Shown: positions 40,749 to 54,100 of the stretch, piece by piece
Layout: each line of letters begins with the position of its first letter
How positions within the stretch are numbered: position 1 is the stretch's first letter
Source of the DNA: Zerene cesonia
Taxonomy: Eukaryota > Arthropoda > Insecta > Lepidoptera > Pieridae
Reading direction: 5' to 3'
DNA length: 64,000 bases
Assembly: GCF_012273895.1 (NCBI RefSeq)
Contig: NC_052102.1
Span: 2,688,917 to 2,752,916, forward strand
Made by a program: the position numbers and the translations under genes
The notes under the pieces: generated by a model
The model's input: the letters and a program-made list of their open reading frames with translations, nothing else
Told to the model about the DNA's origin: nothing
Database searches by the model: none

Positions 40749-43224
40749 AAAAAATCTTTTGATAACATAAACGTAATTTATTTATTTAGAAATATATCTT
40801 TAATACAAACCTTAATCAACAAAAACTTACATAACATACTTAAGAATTAGTATAGTTAATATACTATTTTAAAATTATAAATATTTTAATAAGTAGCACA
40901 ATGACAAAATATATTTAAATACAATGTTACCAAACTACAAATAGACTAGTCTCGCTAAGACCACTTTACCGTTATACATAATTTTGGCGACAGTTTATAT
41001 AAAAGCAAGGTTTTTCCCTTTGAATTTGCATGCATATATTTATAATTTACTCCAATGTCATAACTTGTACCGTATGTATCGCTTGAAAAACACAATACTC
41101 ATTAGCAGGTGTCAGATTATATTATTTATGGTAATGTTAATTTTTACGCAACGAACGTATAAACCAACAGTGACTATAAATATATAACTAAAACTTTTGT
41201 GTGTTACAAGCGAATTGTAGTATTTCAAACAATTCTAATCATTCAATCAATTTCATTGGAATTTAACATCTTTAAAAACTACAATTAAATAGTCTTAAAT
41301 AAAAAAAAAAGGTGCCTGAAATAATAGCAACCGTTGCTCTCAAGTCGATGTATTTGTTCGAACAGTTTGCAGTGATATTTAACCCTTCCGTGTGTCTATA
41401 GCAATAGATTGAAACCATTACATCGATTTTATACACCAATGAATAATAATTGGTCCACGCCGGAAGCAAATGAAATATTAATCGAACTTATAAAAACTTC
41501 AAATGTACCGCGTACCGTTTCGACTTGACGTAGCCAATTATTACAATTAACTACTGCTTAATTAAATGCCATGTTATATTCATTAATATGTTGTAAATTG
41601 TAATATAGACCTTGTTAGAATATAGGCAAGCTATGGAGCGTGTAACGCGATGTTGCCAAATGATTCGTTAGTATTTCATCATTTTTTAGCAATGTAGATT
41701 AAATTATGTATTGTAGGTTTCAGAGTTTTTTCTGTATATATTCATAGAGCTTTTTATGAAAGGCAAATTTATATATATATATATTTAAGTTTTCATACCA
41801 GATGATAATAGATAATTTTATAACCGACCCAAAAATTTATTTGTAAATAGCTGTCTCCAAATTTATTTATTTTTTAAGTAAATTTTTGAAGACAAATTAA
41901 TTTAAATAGGTGTATTTGCATACATAAAATTTTTATACAGGGCGTAAAAGTTGTATATTTCATCTAAAATTAAGATCTAGAATGTTACGTACTTGAAGTT
42001 ACTTAATATGACAAGTAAAGTGAACTTTTGCCCCCAAAAGAAGACCTACGGAATAAGTTTTTCGACTTTTCAATAATATTTAGCGAAAAGTTATTTATTT
42101 TTAAGATTTTAGAATTTAATTTCAGAGAATCTAGTAAATTTTGAATTACATTTTTAAATTGTTTTAATTTATTCCTTTAACCCTGTTTCCTTTTAACAGA
42201 AACTGAATTATTCATTAAGTAACAATAAATTTCAAACTTTAAAGAGATATTTACATTAAAAAATGGTATGCTAAAAAATGCTTTTTTAGGAAATTTCATG
42301 AAGTGTTTGTTAGATTCAAAATTAAAATATGATATTAAAAATAATACATTATCCTCTATTTCAAATATTGTCTTTACACAGCGTGATGCACATAAATTAT
42401 ATAGTTAAAACATTTTCCAACCATTCACGTGAAGTCTATTATTAGATGAATTTAAAGTGAAAACAAATCTATAAAAATAAATATGATGAGCTCTAATATT
42501 TATAATGTTGCGTGTGATTTTACAAAATGTGCTCAACAAACAATCTATAACTAACAAATGATATTAAGTTTTACAATGAAATACAAATATAATATATAGA
42601 AATGTTTCATTTAACATTTAATACGTCTACGCGATATACACGAATATACTCAAGATCTTTTCATAATTTATTATCCTGAAAGATTCAGTCTTACATTATA
42701 ATAATATAGCCATAAACGTAAAATTACATTAAATCATTCGTTGGACCATGTACATTTTATTTTAATACAATCAAATCATATAAATAGAAACTATTTAAGA
42801 ATGCAAAATAATAATAAAAAAAAATCTATCTTTTATATCCGCTACAGTTTGCTTTAATGCAATGACTAATCTCCGAAGATTAACACATCCTTTAAAAACT
42901 ATAAGATGGTCATTATTACCTATTCGACCTTGAAAGCGACCTTTCTGTGTTTTTGGTTACTGCGTAGGCACGAATTTACAAAAATAAATTTACTATTTTT
43001 AATAAATTTAAAAATTAGCGTTCACTATACGGTAAACGTTAATTTCAAAGATTATACATCTTACGCTTAAAAGAAGAATAATTTTCATTTGAAATTCGAA
43101 CATGCCGTAATGTTGCACAGATAATGCACGTCGATTAGATCGGAAGTGCACAGACTATACATACATACAACCAATGTTATAAGCGAGTCTCGATCGTGTG
43201 GACGAAGTGTGACGTTCAAATAGG
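40749..43224. other. Between two convergent genes; likely 3' UTR/flank of WDFY2
   Basis: Very AT-rich with no coding potential seen. Candidate minus-strand AATAAA signals for WDFY2 lie at 42761-42756 and 42672-42667, about 460-560 bases after its stop codon. Nothing else was recognised. Confidence 0.45.
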
Positions 43225-46200
43225 CTATTGGTCGCTGGTTCCGGGTTTCGGTGCCGGCGCTAGCAGTACGCTGATGTCCCAAACCTGATCAAAATATCAA
43301 TGATCAAAAATTTTATATACTAGCACGTTATATAATAAGTAATGATAAAAAATATACTTTTAATCTCGATAAATAACTTTTTTTACATAGATTAATATCA
43401 TTTACGTTGCAAAAACTACCGAGTACGTTTTACTGTTTTTGTACGAGTTACAAATACCCAAATACAAAAACGTAGCATACAGTGTCTTAAAATACAAACC
43501 ATTTTTATGACAATCTATTTTCAAATTTTATTCAATAACATCTTGAACGTATGTTTTCTCAAAAATATGTGTACGTGACTCAGTATAATGGGAGGGACTT
43601 TTTTCTTTATTTTCAAAGATCTTGCATATCTAGTTCATTAGATTCACTCAAAGACGATATAGCTGTTTATATTTAGTAGTTACAAAAAAAAAACGGAATT
43701 TTGCAGACAATCACGCAAAATGTAAGATCCGGTTGTTTTACCTTGCAGTTAGTTACATGATAAATCAATCAGGCCACATTGGTATTCGTGGACCGTCGTA
43801 AAAATAGACTGCATCACTGCAAGTATGACATTGATTATGATAATGAAGATAAATTAATTTATATAGCGTAAACAAACATATTCATGTTTGTTATTTTGTT
43901 TATGTTTTTAAATTAATCGTGTATCAGGAGAACGTGTAAGATCGTAAACTCGAGTAAATTTCCTATTTTCTGATAAATTTGTTAGCGATGTTATTTCTAA
44001 TTCACAATAGGATATTTTGGCGAAAGGCTTTTTGATATTTTGTTATAACCAGCCAATTCGGAGAAAACGCTGACATGACTGACATCAACTCAGAGAAAAC
44101 ATACACAGTTTATAATAAAATACAAAAATAAACCAGATGGGAGACGCACGCGATTGCTTGAAAAAATTAGACAAGAAAAACTAATTTTCTAAAGTGTGTA
44201 ACTGTATTTAGTCTGAATCCTATTTAAAAAGCTGTTTAAGTTAACCTAAATTTATTATTTTTCGAACATATTTTCCTCTATATAAAATTTTACTCCAAAA
44301 CATAATTTGCAACATTAATTTTCTATTTAGTACGTGTGCGTGAAAACTCGGAATCATTCGATGCAAACGTCTTGCATACTGAATTTCAACTCTAAAATAT
44401 CCAAATTCCAATGTATCATGATTCATAATATTATAATATTTACAATAAATCAAAACCTGCTGGACATTCGGATATAACCTTATCACAACTATTTCACATC
44501 GCCATAAATTACATGGCACCGACAAGGACACCTCGACACAATGCTGAATCAAAATTATCCAATGTTTATATCTAGAATTCATATAAAACAAAAGGTGTGA
44601 CGTAGACAATCTTGATCGTTTTTAGGTCATATTTACTTAGCGACTGTGAGTCATGTGTGAATTTAAATTACACATTGTTTGAATTCACAAGGTCACGTGT
44701 AAGATTTTATTTGGAAATCACCGCACCTTGAAAGATTCTTATGTATTCCTGTTAATTTCTACAATAATGGTATTTGTCAGTTTGTCACATGTTGAGTAAG
44801 AGACATAAATATTTTGTAGATACGTATCAAAAGAATTTATAAATTTTTTCCTGTTTCTATCATCTGATTTAAGATCGTATATTCTTACCTAGGAATGTAA
44901 TTAAATTTTACTGTTTTTTTATAATCCAGTTTCAGTTCAATAAAAATAAAATTTATCAACAAAATTTTAAATTTAAATCAATCAACATTTAAATGATGAA
45001 ATTAAAATTCTTTTTTTTTTTTTAATATCGACCTTCATTCCATATAATTATGAAGTGATTTTAATGTTAACATGGTCCATTCCACTAGCAGAGCCTATCA
45101 CTACATAGTATAAAACAAAGGCGCTTTCTCTGCCTGTCCCTATGCCCCTATATATGCTTAAATCTTTTAAACTACGAAATGTATTTTGATGGGGTTATCA
45201 CTAATAGATAGTGATTCAAACGGAAGGTTTTATGTACAATAACAAGTATTAAACTACTCTGAATTTGACGCGTGCGAAACTGCGGGCAAAAACTACTAGT
45301 ATTATACATATATATATATATATCAAATAAAAATGTCATTTTTATTTGATTAAAAGTATACATGCAACCAAACTTTTGTTTTAATATGGTTCAGTTATCA
45401 TAAAGTGCAATTTAAAGGTGCGAAGTCAATTTAAGCAAGATTTATAAAATTAAAAAAAAAATCCATTTAAAAACCATCTTGGACCTTCCGCTTTACCCAA
45501 ATTGATACTTAATATTTAGAAAATTCATATAAACACCATGAACAAAACCTGATAAAATGAATAGAATTATTTTAAGAAGCAGTAAGTACCTTAATAACTC
45601 TATCTTTGCCAGCGGTACACATTCTGCCGGTCGCCTCGTCCACATAGAGGGAAGCCACCGCGTGTTTCATGTCGTGGAATGATGCGAGGGATTCCCGTCT
45701 GAAATAGAGAAATGTGAACACAAATCATATACAATTCTAACAACGAGTAAGCGACGAATAAATTTCATCTCCGTATTTGTAACTAGCTGCGCCCCGCGGT
45801 TTCACCCGCGTAAGTCTGTGTCCCGTAGGGAGATCGGCATAAAAAGTTGCCTTTGTGTTACTCAAGTTGTCCAGCAATCTACGTATCAAATTTCGTTGCA
45901 ATCGGTTTAGTACTTTTAGCGTGAAAGTGTAACAAACATATACACATCATTACAAACTTTCGCATTTATAATATTAGTAGGAAGGAAGTAGGAGTAGGAT
46001 CACAGGAGACTTATAAGTCTCGTTGATGTGTTTCATTTTATAAATAGAGTGTAATTTGGCTATTGGCAAGATACGTTGCAAAACTTTGTAATAGTAATGT
46101 ATAGTTCACTGGGAACAGAGCTGATCGTGTTGGCAACATCGCCTTGGGCCTAACGTGGTAACGTTTCATTGCCGAAGAAATATTATCGACGAAATCACCG

Positions 46201-49200
46201 ATAGTACCTACTGATCGGCGACGGGAAGGTCTAATGGTTTCATGCTTTTCAATACAAATAATATGTTTTGCCTGACACATTCCTAGTAGTGTGATATGGG
46301 TTAATGTACTAAGACTAAAGCACAAAATTAAAACAATTTACTTTTTTTTAACTATCTATTTTTTTTTTTATCTGTAAAAAAAATTGAATTCGATATCTAT
46401 AATAGAGAATAATAACTATCATGTACTCACGGCTCGTGGCGCAGCGTGTCGTAGCAGGCGGAGCAGACGCGCTGCGGGAACTCGAAGCCCATGATGGGCA
46501 GCGGCAGCCGGTGCGGCGAGCACGCGCCGCACACCGCCGCGCCGCACCAGCGGCAGTGGTGCTGCCGCAGCCCTGCACAGATAATATATGACACTCACAA
46601 TACACTTAGCACCGCTCCAGCCCTTAATTTCAATATAATGTAAATAACATATTACTATTCCTTAAATTTTAAATCCAGCAAGGCATAAAAAAATTGATAA
46701 ATTTTACTGCTTTTTTGAACATGGTAATGTTCGTAAAATAACTTAAAATCTCCTTAAACGTATTGTTCACGTTCACTCAGCACAAAAATCAATACCAGAC
46801 CAATATCACCGCTTACCGAGCTGCTTCTTCTCCATCATAGCGCGCACGTTCCATATGAAGGGCGCGCGGCACAGCTGGCACGTGTCCGACTCGCGCCACG
46901 CGGGCGTCTCCTTGCGCGGGACGCCCATCTCCCACACGCCGAGCGCGCCGTCCTCGCCGCTCGATATCAACCGCTGGCAACCGCCCACGTACCAGAGCCC
47001 GGTCACTTTGTTGCTAAAGAAAAAAAAAAACGAATACGAAATTTAAAATTGACCAAAATGTTCGAAATTTGAAATTGTTTCGATTTACATTTTACAGGAG
47101 CATGGCTAATGGAATAACTTTTGATATTTAATTTGTTGCAGTTATGAATATAACTTATTTACAAAATTAAAATTATTCTTTGTTGTTAAATGTAACGCAA
47201 TTAAACTTCAGTAGTATAATATCATGGAATCCTATTCATATTTTATTCTTACAAATGTAGGGTTTTCAATAAACTATTCTTACCTATGACCTTGAAGTTC
47301 GTAAGCTGTGCCCTTCTGTCCACCTATATCCCACACAATTATAGTCTGGTCAAAGGAACCGCTAAAAAGTAACTGAGGTATTGCAGCCCAATTCAGCACT
47401 CTTACTGAACTGAAATCAATAATTAAACACAATTTATTACTATTCGCAACTATAATTTAATCACTACTTTGGGTCTGGGATAATTTAACTGAAATAAAAA
47501 AAAATCCAGACTGCAAACTGTTTTAAAAGTAAGATGTTATTTCTATATGTTAGAGATTTTCTTAAAATTTTTAGAAAATTACATACAAATTGGAAGACTG
47601 GAGTATAATTTACTTGAGAAATAGACACCAAACGAAACTTTTGTTTTGAAACAATGTAGTAAACAAAGGCAAACATACATTCAAAAAATCATTGCCCTTC
47701 CACTGTTAGCCGGGTAAAAACAAGCAGCCAAATTATTTATATAACATGAGAATTCTTACCCAGTATGACCCTTCAATGTAGTCACAAGAGTAGCCCCATT
47801 ATTGTCTAATTTTAACATTGTTATTTGACCGCTGTAGTCTCCAACAAAAGCATATTTCGATTGAGAATCAAATCTGAATTATTCATTTAAGAAATATCAA
47901 ATAGTAAATACAAAAATCACAATATATCAATATTATATGTATGCAATTATATTATATGCTAAAAAAATTTAATTGGTTTACAGATATTGTACCAACTAAA
48001 GAAATTTCAAATAATACACAGTTGGAAAAAAATATAATTCATTGAAACATGTTAATAGATGAGGTATATATATAAATCTTCATTTTAATCTTGTTTACAA
48101 TTTATCAAAATGCAATTCTGTGAAAATAGAAATAAACAGATACAATAACCAATTTATAAAAAAACTACATCCAATTATCATTGTAAACATTTAAAAAAGG
48201 ATACTGCAAAGCTGTACACCAGGCCTCAAAGGAGTAACCACCGATCCTGCGGCCAGTTTCACTACAGTGGTATGAGAACATTTTGTCTCGACTCACAGAT
48301 AGAACCCATTCACAACTTAACGAGAAGACTACGGCTGTAACTCTTGCTGTATGAGCTAAGTATTCCCGACTCTGTTAAACAATAATTTGAATAGATTAGT
48401 GTTAGGCTACATTTTTGGTGCAATAGTTCATTGTATAAACACAAAACAGGGATATAACTAGTAGTACATTTTTTTACGGTAGCTATTAACAAAATTCAAT
48501 AAGCAAAAAAAATGGTTTCCGTTTATTTATATTTTACAATTTGTAAAGGTATTTTCACTTAGTACAGAACCACATTAATCATGAATATAAAACCAATATA
48601 GATCACACACTTACTCATGTTCAAACTAAATCTTATATACAAATGCAAAATAGAATTTTAAAATGTACATACTTTACTTTTACATTGTATATGATGCAAA
48701 TTGAACAATTTTTATGTCTATTGGTAACATGAGACACGAATAAAATGTCCCATAAATGTAGGATATCATGATTTTGTAAAATTCAGAGATACACATAAAC
48801 AAACAACACATAAATAAGTGTTATAACTCACAAATACACATTACATTATAACTTTACATAATACAACATAAATATACTATTCTGTAAGATTTTACTGTAA
48901 AATATTTAGACTAATTCATGGGTATAAATTTACATAATAATTGAGGTAGATATTGTGGTTTTAGTGGTAATTAATATCAATTGACAGTAATGATAACATA
49001 AGTGGGTCTGATTACTTCAACTTAGAATACATATAAATAAGGGTTTATTCTCATCCTTGCTGTAAATTTCATTTATTTTTCTTGGACACTCAAATTAGAG
49101 ATGCCTATTTTGACTCAGTCTTAAATTAAGACCAAAGTGATTCCTTATTACAACTGTAAACAGTCTCAGTAAACATAAATATGGACTTACAGGATTTATC

Positions 49201-49831
49201 CTATTACAATCTGGAGCGAGAGTAAATTCTGATATTGTCCCATTTTCTTGTCCAATGAACAATTGCCTCGTCTCTGGAGTGTAGAACATTGAGGTGCATC
49301 CAGAGGGCATATATTGACAGATACTTGGCCAGTACTGTCCTGAATCCCTCTTCAGCCAAACTCGTACAGTTCTATAGAAATATGGTACATCATAATTAGT
49401 ACAAATTCGAGTAAACAAAAAAAAATGAATTATTTCAAAATATAGCTGTTTATTGTAATCCACATCTAAAGCGTTTTTTAAAAAGTCTTGGATGTTGGCC
49501 CTTTATCACAAACAACCCCAAATACTCTCATCCACTAGGGCGTTTAACCAGTTTTTTCACTGCAATACGTTAAATTCGTATCGAGTTAATCGGAATATAA
49601 ATTTGACGATGATGACTAAACATTGATAAAATGCGCAATATTGTCTGTAAAATCACCCAAAAACACTTACTTATCATCGCAAACGCTAATTACTCCATCC
49701 TCCCCAGGTATCACAACTGCAGCATTAACGTCGTCGGTACAACCTTCTAATTTACTCAGAAGTGCTGGTTTTTTGGTTGTAGAAAATCTATCATTGGGTG
49801 TTCTAGGAGCAGGCTTAATTTCTGCAGCCAT
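43225..49831 (-). CDS. WDFY2: WD repeat and FYVE domain-containing protein 2
   Basis: Coding exons in order: 49831-49671, 49371-49191, 48371-48205, 47873-47760, 47409-47284, 47013-46817, 46572-46431, 45698-45590, 43284-43225. Total 1257 bases, 418 residues, in frame throughout. The start MAAEIKP matches vertebrate WDFY2 (MAAEIQP). The protein is a seven-bladed beta-propeller (for example TVRVWLKRDSGQYWPS, IIVWDIGGQKGTAYELQGH) with a FYVE zinc finger between blades 6 and 7: DTCQLCRAPFIW, then RQHHCRWCG, the phosphoinositide-binding basic motif, CGAC and RVCSAC. The last two exons supply blade 7 (RVIKVWDI). The family localises to early endosomes through PI3P and scaffolds Akt (known from vertebrates). 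Exon 3 ends at a weaker donor, gtatcc. Intron 7 carries Lep1 copy 4. The FYVE exons are very GC-rich compared with their surroundings. Confidence 0.96.
45105..45300. repeat. Interspersed repeat, reversed copy of the 52859 family
   Basis: Opposite orientation to 52859: ctttctctgcctgtccctat, then gtgattcaaacggaaggttt and cgcgtgcgaaactgcgggc. A more decayed relative is at 33481-33640 (tctccctatatctgcttaga ... ggaaggtttataaac). Confidence 0.58.
45783..45982 (-). mobile_element. Helitron-like short element (Lep1-type), copy 4
   Basis: Sits in the intron of WDFY2 between exons 45590-45698 and 46431-46572. Intact CTAGCTGCGCCCCGCGG end and TTATAATATTAGTAGGA end as read on the plus strand. Confidence 0.82.
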
Positions 49832-51154
49832 ATTTTTAATTTTCTTGCAAATAAACACTTGTCGTCACTTCTCTACGAAAAGAAAAACGTCATAATATTT
49901 TTGACATTCCGGCACAAAGTGACTAAACCGAAAATCGTTCTGAAATACAACTGGTGTTTGCGTTAACTTGTTTTGTGTCTGTAATTAAATTAAATTTAAT
50001 ATGCCATATATCTCAAATAGACAAATAACTCAAAGTACAATTAAAGATATACATTTAAATATACATTCGTCAAATAAATATTCAAAGCAATATTTTTAAG
50101 TAAGACGCGGAATGGAACGTTAATTCGTTTAATTAATTATCTAAGGATGTGTACACAGAAACACTTACTTAATAGTACTTATTATATATATTAAAATGCT
50201 TTCAAACACTTCATTTTAATATTCAAGAATTTAATACATCCAAATATTTTCTTTAAAAAGAACTACACATAAGAAATTGTTTCTTTTTTTATTAGTATGA
50301 TTTTGATTTATATTTTTTGTATATGTTTTGAATTTATTGAATAAGGCTTAATCTATAAAACATTCTATTAAATTATTTCGTTTGCATTAATTTATGTATA
50401 GTACTGAACTTAACATTATGAAAGAATCTTCATTTTGCATGACCTCTCAACGACATTGCTTCAATGACGTTTGTTTTTGCCTCTGCAGTTTTCAAGTTGT
50501 TATGTAATGTTGCCAGCTTTCAACAATTTCCAAATTTAAGGAAAACATATAAATTGATAAGTTTTGAGTAACACACCAACTATCTATTGTGAGTTTGTAA
50601 GAAGTACCACAAAGAAACTTTTTCTTTAACATTTATTGACTTTTAATAGTAGATTTATTATAAAAAGGAAACATCACAAAAAATTATAATGATTTTCCAA
50701 TATAATATACTCTTTTCCTCAATATTCACGGTTCACACGTGATGTCTTCGTATAAAAATGGATGATATTTAATAGCACAGTATTTTTTATAGTTTTCTAA
50801 GTTAAATTGTAAAAATCAAAAAAACAAACTAAGATTTCGTAATATTACCATAGGTACTTCTTTTTGAAGGATTCTCTAATATTGTTTAGATTTACAAAAC
50901 GCTTATACATATTATAAATCTAACGTGATTTAATATGCATAAAAAATGATTTTAAAATATGATAAAGATTTTATTCAGCGCCTGTTAAAAATTATGGAAA
51001 GCTATTGTTGTAATGTGGTATCCCCAACATATGATATCCGCAAATCTATCACTTTTATCTACCTACTTGATACTTGCTATTTGCTAAATTCGGACAGTGT
51101 AGATTCGCAAATTGGAAACAAATCAGTCGTTCTCCAGTGTCGAACAGTATTACA
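49832..51154. promoter_or_regulatory. Head-to-head intergenic region WDFY2 / Got2
   Basis: 1.3 kb between the two start codons, so both promoters must lie here or in unseen 5' UTR introns. For Got2, TCAGTC at 51123-51128 matches the arthropod initiator consensus and would give a 5' UTR of about 30 bases. For WDFY2 no clear initiator or TATA was found. The rest is AT-rich with no repeat recognised. Confidence 0.45.
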
Positions 51155-54100
51155 ATGGCGCAAGTTGTGAGGAAATTAACTGTGCACGTACTAAAAAATA
51201 ATAATGTTGATTCGATTATCGGAAATACCGCTGTGCGGGCAAACAGGTAGGTACCGGCTTTTTGGTTATTTTACGTAACACCATATTGACACGTATTAAT
51301 GTGTATTATTTGTTTATTTACTTTATCGAACAGAATGTGAATGTTTAATATGTCGAATAATTAGAATTTTTTTTAAATGTACGTTCAACATGGGTAATAT
51401 TTCTTATTCGAAAATTAAATTTAAATAGGTTTCTAACTACCGACTATCAAAATAAAAAAGTACCTGTAAAGAATAAAATGCACTCCAATGTTTTTTTGAT
51501 AAATTTAATTTATTTCATTAGCACATGGTGGGGTAATGTCGAGATGGGACCACCAGACGTTATTCTGGGAATAACCGAGGCATACAAAAGGGACACAAAT
51601 CCCAAAAAAGTGAACCTTGGTGCAGGTGCCTACCGTGACGATAATGGAAACCCATTTGTCTTACCGTCAGTTCGAAAGGTACATAAAATGACTAGTATGT
51701 ATTATATTTTGCTGTTGGTTTACTGCTTCTATAGTTTTTATTTAAAGCATTTCAACACAACTTTAATGAACATGTAAATGCAAAAAAAAAAAATTAACTC
51801 AGCATTAAGTATAATAAAAAATTATGGAAGTAATGTCCTTGATATTAAATATTTATTTTTTTACTAGGCTGAAGAAATCCTACTCAAGAAAGCTTTAAAT
51901 CATGAGTATGCACCCATCGGAGGTGAAACCAGCTACACTGATGCTGTGGCCAAGCTTGCCTTTGGTGAAAACAGCCCTGTATTGCAAAACAAGTCTAATG
52001 TTACTGTTCAAGTAAGTTTATTTTAAAAGTATTTGATATCTGAAGAAAATTGTTAAAAATCTAAATATATAAAAATCCAGTGCCATGATGTATGGTCCCA
52101 ATGAAATCTTCACCACCTCAACCGATTTTGATGAAATTTGGCATTTTATGTGTAATTTTGACCAACTTAAGATATGGGATGGTTTTTATTTCAATGAATT
52201 ATCCCAATAATTTATAATCTTAATATTTTTAATTATTACTCAGCCACAGCAACGCATGGCGGGTATGCTAGTAACCTCATAAATTTTAGAACAATATTCT
52301 TGGACAAGATTGTTTTTAATTTTTAGTGATTAATTATTTGAAAGATTAATAATCAAAAATAGTAAATTAATGTCTTTATATAAGTAATATCATAATATCT
52401 TAAACTTGATACACTAATGCTAATTACATGGTACACCACCCTCTTGTCTGATCCATAAAGGGATCTGCAAACAACTCTTGTCTTTCTGGGTCAGTGTTGC
52501 AAATTATTTGATTTCTGTAACTACCCTCATTTTTTAAATAAACCAATTCTTCTTAAAAACTGTTCATTGATTCTGAATTGACTATTTAGATTTGTAAACA
52601 CTTGCCTGGTAACAAAGTTCTTGACATTGACTTCAAAACTAAATACAGTGTGTCAAGGTAGGAATTAGTATGGTGTGGGCTTATGGAATATTGCCAAAAT
52701 TGATGAACAGTTGCCGTAGGAATGTTATTTTTGTGCAGTTTGAACTGTATGGAGAACTTTGTACATTATAACTTGTAAACACTGTTGATTTATTGCAAAG
52801 CCCCATGCAAGGTCCCATGAATTAAGGTAAAATTTCATGTGGTTCATTCTATAATTTAACTAGATTTTGCCTGCAGCTTCGCACGCGTTAAATTCGGTGT
52901 AGTTTAATTGATGTTACTATACATATAGACCTTCCTCTTGAATCACTATCTGTTAAAAAAACACCCCATCAAATCTGTTGCGTAGTTTTAAACATTTAAG
53001 TAAACATAGGGACAGGGAAAGCGACTTTGTTTTATGCTATGTAGTGATACCTACATCACATTCAAGCACACAGAATGTGATTATTGTAAAATTTATGTCT
53101 TAAAAAGGAAAAATCACCATAGGGTATTTTAATACTTAAAATGCAATGATATATTTATAATGCTAATAGGATAAAGATATTGTGTCTAGTGATTATTTAC
53201 ACATTACTATCAATTCGCATGATAAGCTGGCTATAAAATGATATAATATTTTATCTGTAGTGTAGCTAAATATTCCTTTGATAAATATTGTTTATCGCAA
53301 ACGTATAGTTTTCGAATTAGATCTCAACTATACTATTCTATTTCTAGTTTTCATTAATGTGTAGGATTATAGTAACAGTTTATATTTAATTTAATTAAAT
53401 CATGTATACACATTTTAAATATATTCTCCAATCGCTTTGTCGACGATTTTAAATATATATGTTTTTAATACGATTAAAACTTGTACACTAATTTTAATGA
53501 GGTAAGATTAATCTTTAATTCAGTATAAGTATGTAGCTGTAATCTTTAAGATTCGATCCTTCTGAAAGGTTCTAAACTTCGCAATGGAACTTAGAAAATA
53601 GCCCCAACTCTAGAAATTACTACATTATTAGCCCAAAGAACACATATACCTGTAACCCTTAGAGTATTTGGTACAGTTGAAGTAAAGCTAAGCTTTGATC
53701 TTATTTATTCGTATCTCCAGACACTGTCCGGCACTGGAGCCCTACGACTGGGTTTCGAATTCATAACCAAACACTACGCGAAGACCAAGGAGCTATGGAT
53801 GCCTACACCCACCTGGGGAAACCACCCACAAATCTGCAACACACTCAACCTTACACACAAGAAGTACCGCTACTACGACCCCAAAACAAACGGTTTCGAT
53901 CTTAAGGGCGCTATTGAAGACATCTCCGTAAGTATTTTGTTTTGTACATATTCAATTATTTGAATCGAACCTTGGTTATAATTTATATATACAGGTCGAA
54001 TCGTCGTCCAATTTATTTCAAACTAGCTTTCTCACAAGTTTTCAAAAAACCGTCCTAAAGAGTCTTCGTGCCATCCGTTGGAGAAGATGGAGTGAATATA

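Larger units (their letters stand above)
52012..53720 (+). other. Got2 intron 3 (1.7 kb) with repeats
   Basis: Donor gtaagt, acceptor ctccag. Contains the repeats at 52065-52271 and 52859-53050; nothing coding seen. Confidence 0.6.

Noticed and set aside
44241..44609. Minus-strand frame of 122 codons inside WDFY2 intron 8
   Set aside because: No recognised domain, AT-driven composition, and no splice sites linking it to the neighbouring exons in frame.
46348..46605. Cys/Ala/Ser-rich minus-strand frame over the FYVE exon
   Set aside because: Wrong frame of the WDFY2 FYVE exon; the spliced frame gives the conserved RQHHCRWCG motif.
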